From contig CAJUMC010000027.1 of assembly GCA_910587085.1 (NCBI GenBank), forward strand, positions 1 to 42,470: DNA of 42,470 bases. Reading direction: 5' to 3'. Source of the stretch: an uncultured Lachnospiraceae bacterium. GTDB taxonomy: Bacteria; Bacillota; Clostridia; Lachnospirales; Lachnospiraceae. Each line of letters opens with the position of its first letter. The stretch's first letter is position 1. The notes below the pieces were generated by a model. It saw only the letters and a program-made list of their open reading frames with translations. It made no database searches and was not told the origin of the DNA. Position numbers and translations under genes: made by a program. Shown here piece after piece: positions 40,453 to 42,470 of the stretch.

Positions 40453-41438
40453 TTGTGAATCCTCCCAGATGGATGACTGTGTCCAATCCTTAAAACAAAC
40501 CGGTACTGCGTCTGATACGGGATAATTTCCAGGAAGCTTTCCGTCCGCTCCCCTGCAATCCGGTAGGAGACGCTTCCGTCAAAGCGCTCCGTTTCCCCGG
40601 TTTCTTCCGGCAGGCGGCTCAGCGCGGTTTTCAGCTCGGCAATTCCGGCGCGGTATGCGTCCAGATCCGAAAAGCGGAAGTTGACTTCAACCCAGTGTTC
40701 CGTATCGGCGGCCGGTACGGATACCTGGTCAAAGGCGAGAACCGTGCCGGCAAAATGGACGTAACAAGGACAGGTTATCCGTCCTGCAGTTTCGGAAATA
40801 TCTTCCGTAAAAACGGCGGAGCAGAATTCCTCCGGACGCTGTCCAAGGAAAACAAATTCATTTTTCTGTGCATCATAAAGGGCGTCAGGCAGATCGTATT
40901 CCCTGTAAACCGGTTCGCCGCCGGGCAGCGCGGAAGAAAGAAGGCCGCCCTCTGTCCAGAGTTCCGCCGTTCCTTTAGATGCATCGTAAGGACCGGCAGC
41001 AGCAAATCCGTCCGCCGTGAAATTCGGCCTGCTGTTGTCATAAATCCGCAGGAGAACCTGCTCCCTGTTTTCGCCCCACAGCAGCTTTGCCGTATACAGG
41101 TTGGCGAGCTCTTCGACATCCGCTTCGCCCTTGAGAAAGAGATAGCTCAGCTGTCCGCCGCGGACGGACATTTTATCCAGAAAGCTGTTTTTCATTTCCT
41201 CCATGCCGTCCAGCCATATTACTCCGGAAAAGATTGCCGGGCGGAAAAGCCGTTTCTGTACGGTGCCTTCGATATGCAGCCTGTTTTGCGTGCCGTTGAG
41301 GGCATAGTTCTGAGCGCTTTCCGAATACAGGATAACGGGAATTACTTCGGAACAATCCCGTTTCCTTGTGTAGATTAGACAAAGGATGGCGGACAGAAGA
41401 AGCATGCCGGCCAGAATTCGGATGATATTGCGTTTCAT
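40449..41438 (-). CDS. Membrane-anchored extracytoplasmic protein, unknown function
   Basis: A 329-residue protein with an N-terminal membrane helix (about 5-23, IIRILAGMLLLSAILCLIY) and an outside domain of about 300 residues. No family is recognised. The ATG at 41438 follows AAGGAG; an in-frame ATG eight codons earlier lies before that site. It starts 20 bases after the preceding stop and overlaps the next permease by four bases, so it is part of the transporter operon and may be its outside partner. Confidence 0.78.
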   Translation of the reverse strand: MKRNIIRILAGMLLLSAILCLIYTRKRDCSEVIPVILYSESAQNYALNGTQNRLHIEGTVQKRLFRPAIFSGVIWLDGMEEMKNSFLDKMSVRGGQLSYLFLKGEADVEELANLYTAKLLWGENREQVLLRIYDNSRPNFTADGFAAAGPYDASKGTAELWTEGGLLSSALPGGEPVYREYDLPDALYDAQKNEFVFLGQRPEEFCSAVFTEDISETAGRITCPCYVHFAGTVLAFDQVSVPAADTEHWVEVNFRFSDLDAYRAGIAELKTALSRLPEETGETERFDGSVSYRIAGERTESFLEIIPYQTQYRFVLRIGHSHPSGRIHK

Positions 41439-41458
41439 AGATTTTTTCTCCTTCAATA

Positions 41459-42470
41459 TCAATATCTGATTGGAAGCATTCCGGGTTCAAGAGGAGTGAC
41501 TGTTGGAAAGTCTGCAATATGTTTGTTGGTTGTTCCTTCATTGAACATAACAATAGAACGTGCCATTCTCAGATCCAAAGGAGTGATTCGAGCAACACCA
41601 AGTCCTTTTTCTATAATATACCAATTAACTGCCTGTGTAACAGCGGATATGTAGGTTCCGTCTTGTGAATGACTTAAATAGGTTTTTGATTCCCAGAGAT
41701 ATGACTTGACTTCTTTGCCTCCTAAGTAAGTATACAAAAAATTAGCATATTGAATTACATAGTTGCTGCAAGCAACATATGCCCATTCCTGTTTTGCTGT
41801 ATCATAAACATAGATAAATCTGGCAAACTCATCTACAATAGTTTGTTCCAAAACACAAACGTTTGTTCCTGTTAGTAAGCGATAAGGTTCACTCTGCGGA
41901 ACCAGATTTCCAAGTATTTTGGATATCGCGTAGGATGCCGGTTCTGGCACTTCCAAAGAACTAACTGCCATATCAATGCCAAAAGATATTAATGACTGGA
42001 AAAGTTTTTCACTATCGGATAAGTTGGTAATCTTTCCTTTAACAATATAATCATTTTCATAGGTTACCCGAATTAACCCGTTACCGCTTCCGTTATCACT
42101 GACATCAACAATATGAACAGTGTATTGTGTTCCATTTACAGTACGAGTCGTATTATATTGCGTGATATCATAAGCTTTTTCAAACATAGAAAAACTTGGA
42201 AAGTCATTAACCGTTGCTCTCAATAGTGAATTTTCAGAAGATTTACTATTTATTGTTACACCCAACAAAAGTAGTTCTTCTTCTATATTGTTGAGTGCTA
42301 TTTGATATTTCATCTTTTCTGATAGTTCATTACTATAAGATAAACAGTATTTTAATTCTCTACGTTGCTGAAGCAAAGATTCTATTTTTGCTTCAGCAAC
42401 TTCATTGAAGTCTCTGACTTTTTGTATTTGTGTTTCGTCGGAAGCAGATGTTTTTTCTGTGGCGTAACAT
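41459..42470 (-). CDS. Secreted protein of unknown function, 5' end beyond the window
   Basis: The frame is open to the right edge, reading CYATEKTSASDETQIQKVRD at the cut, so at least 336 residues are present and the start is missing. The CYA-TEK junction looks like the end of a signal peptide. A coiled-coil-like segment follows (about 20-70 from the cut, EAKIESLLQQRRELK and on), then a mixed domain without recognised motifs. It is A+T-rich in codon use, unlike the four genes that follow it in the operon, which points to a transfer boundary near 41440. Confidence 0.7.
   Translation of the reverse strand, partial: CYATEKTSASDETQIQKVRDFNEVAEAKIESLLQQRRELKYCLSYSNELSEKMKYQIALNNIEEELLLLGVTINSKSSENSLLRATVNDFPSFSMFEKAYDITQYNTTRTVNGTQYTVHIVDVSDNGSGNGLIRVTYENDYIVKGKITNLSDSEKLFQSLISFGIDMAVSSLEVPEPASYAISKILGNLVPQSEPYRLLTGTNVCVLEQTIVDEFARFIYVYDTAKQEWAYVACSNYVIQYANFLYTYLGGKEVKSYLWESKTYLSHSQDGTYISAVTQAVNWYIIEKGLGVARITPLDLRMARSIVMFNEGTTNKHIADFPTVTPLEPGMLPIRY

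Overview
The window looks like chromosome from a Gram-positive anaerobe of the class Clostridia, most likely a G+C-rich member of the Lachnospiraceae. The basis is strong AGGAGG-type ribosome binding sites, many TTG and GTG starts, Firmicutes-type S12, EF-G and EF-Tu, a BioY gene under a BirA-type operator, DUF4358-like and LytTR proteins, and gut-type carbohydrate enzymes. The species assignment is inference.

Layout. 1-8.7 kb is a carbohydrate region: a ROK sugar kinase, a biotin transporter (bioY) with an operator over its promoter, ridA, a 65-bp tandem repeat array, a GH2 beta-galactosidase joined without a gap to an AAA-type ATPase, and a GH88/GH105 unsaturated-glycan hydrolase. 8.8-13.8 kb holds a lipoprotein and then a tight ECF sigma / anti-sigma-like / MBOAT / DHHW operon that probably O-acylates a surface polymer. 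14-18.4 kb, on the minus strand, carries a cell-anchored GH5-CBM3 cellulase and rpoD-plsC. 18.7-23.8 kb is the translation cluster rpsL-rpsG-fusA, with a consensus promoter and a structured leader, followed by tuf with its own promoter and a strong terminator.

23.8-29.9 kb is accessory: an ArsC/Spx-like protein, a LytTR regulator with a short histidine kinase that lacks any membrane part, and a two-gene heterodimeric-type ABC exporter. The second exporter subunit carries four 16-residue repeats inside its ATPase domain. From about 29.9 kb the base composition becomes visibly A+T-richer, starting at a broken large serine recombinase. This insert holds a second, complete AgrC/AgrA-like two-component pair, a secreted metzincin-like protease and a lipoprotein, and ends near an IS256-type transposase scrap at 34.5-34.65 kb.

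34.7-37.4 kb is a patchwork: a small membrane protein, a possible 16-codon peptide gene, an acetyltransferase, a frameshifted C39-like peptidase relic and an unrecognised membrane-anchored protein. 37.4-42.5 kb, on the minus strand, is one operon: an unrecognised secreted protein cut by the window edge, a membrane-anchored protein, a first FtsX-like permease, a MacB/LolD-type ATPase and a second FtsX-like permease.

Best candidates for something undescribed: the kinase-regulator-metzincin-lipoprotein module (30.5-34.45 kb), the exporter with a repeat-expanded nucleotide-binding domain beside a membrane-less kinase, and the FtsX operon with two unrecognised extracytoplasmic proteins. No tRNA, rRNA or CRISPR array was seen.
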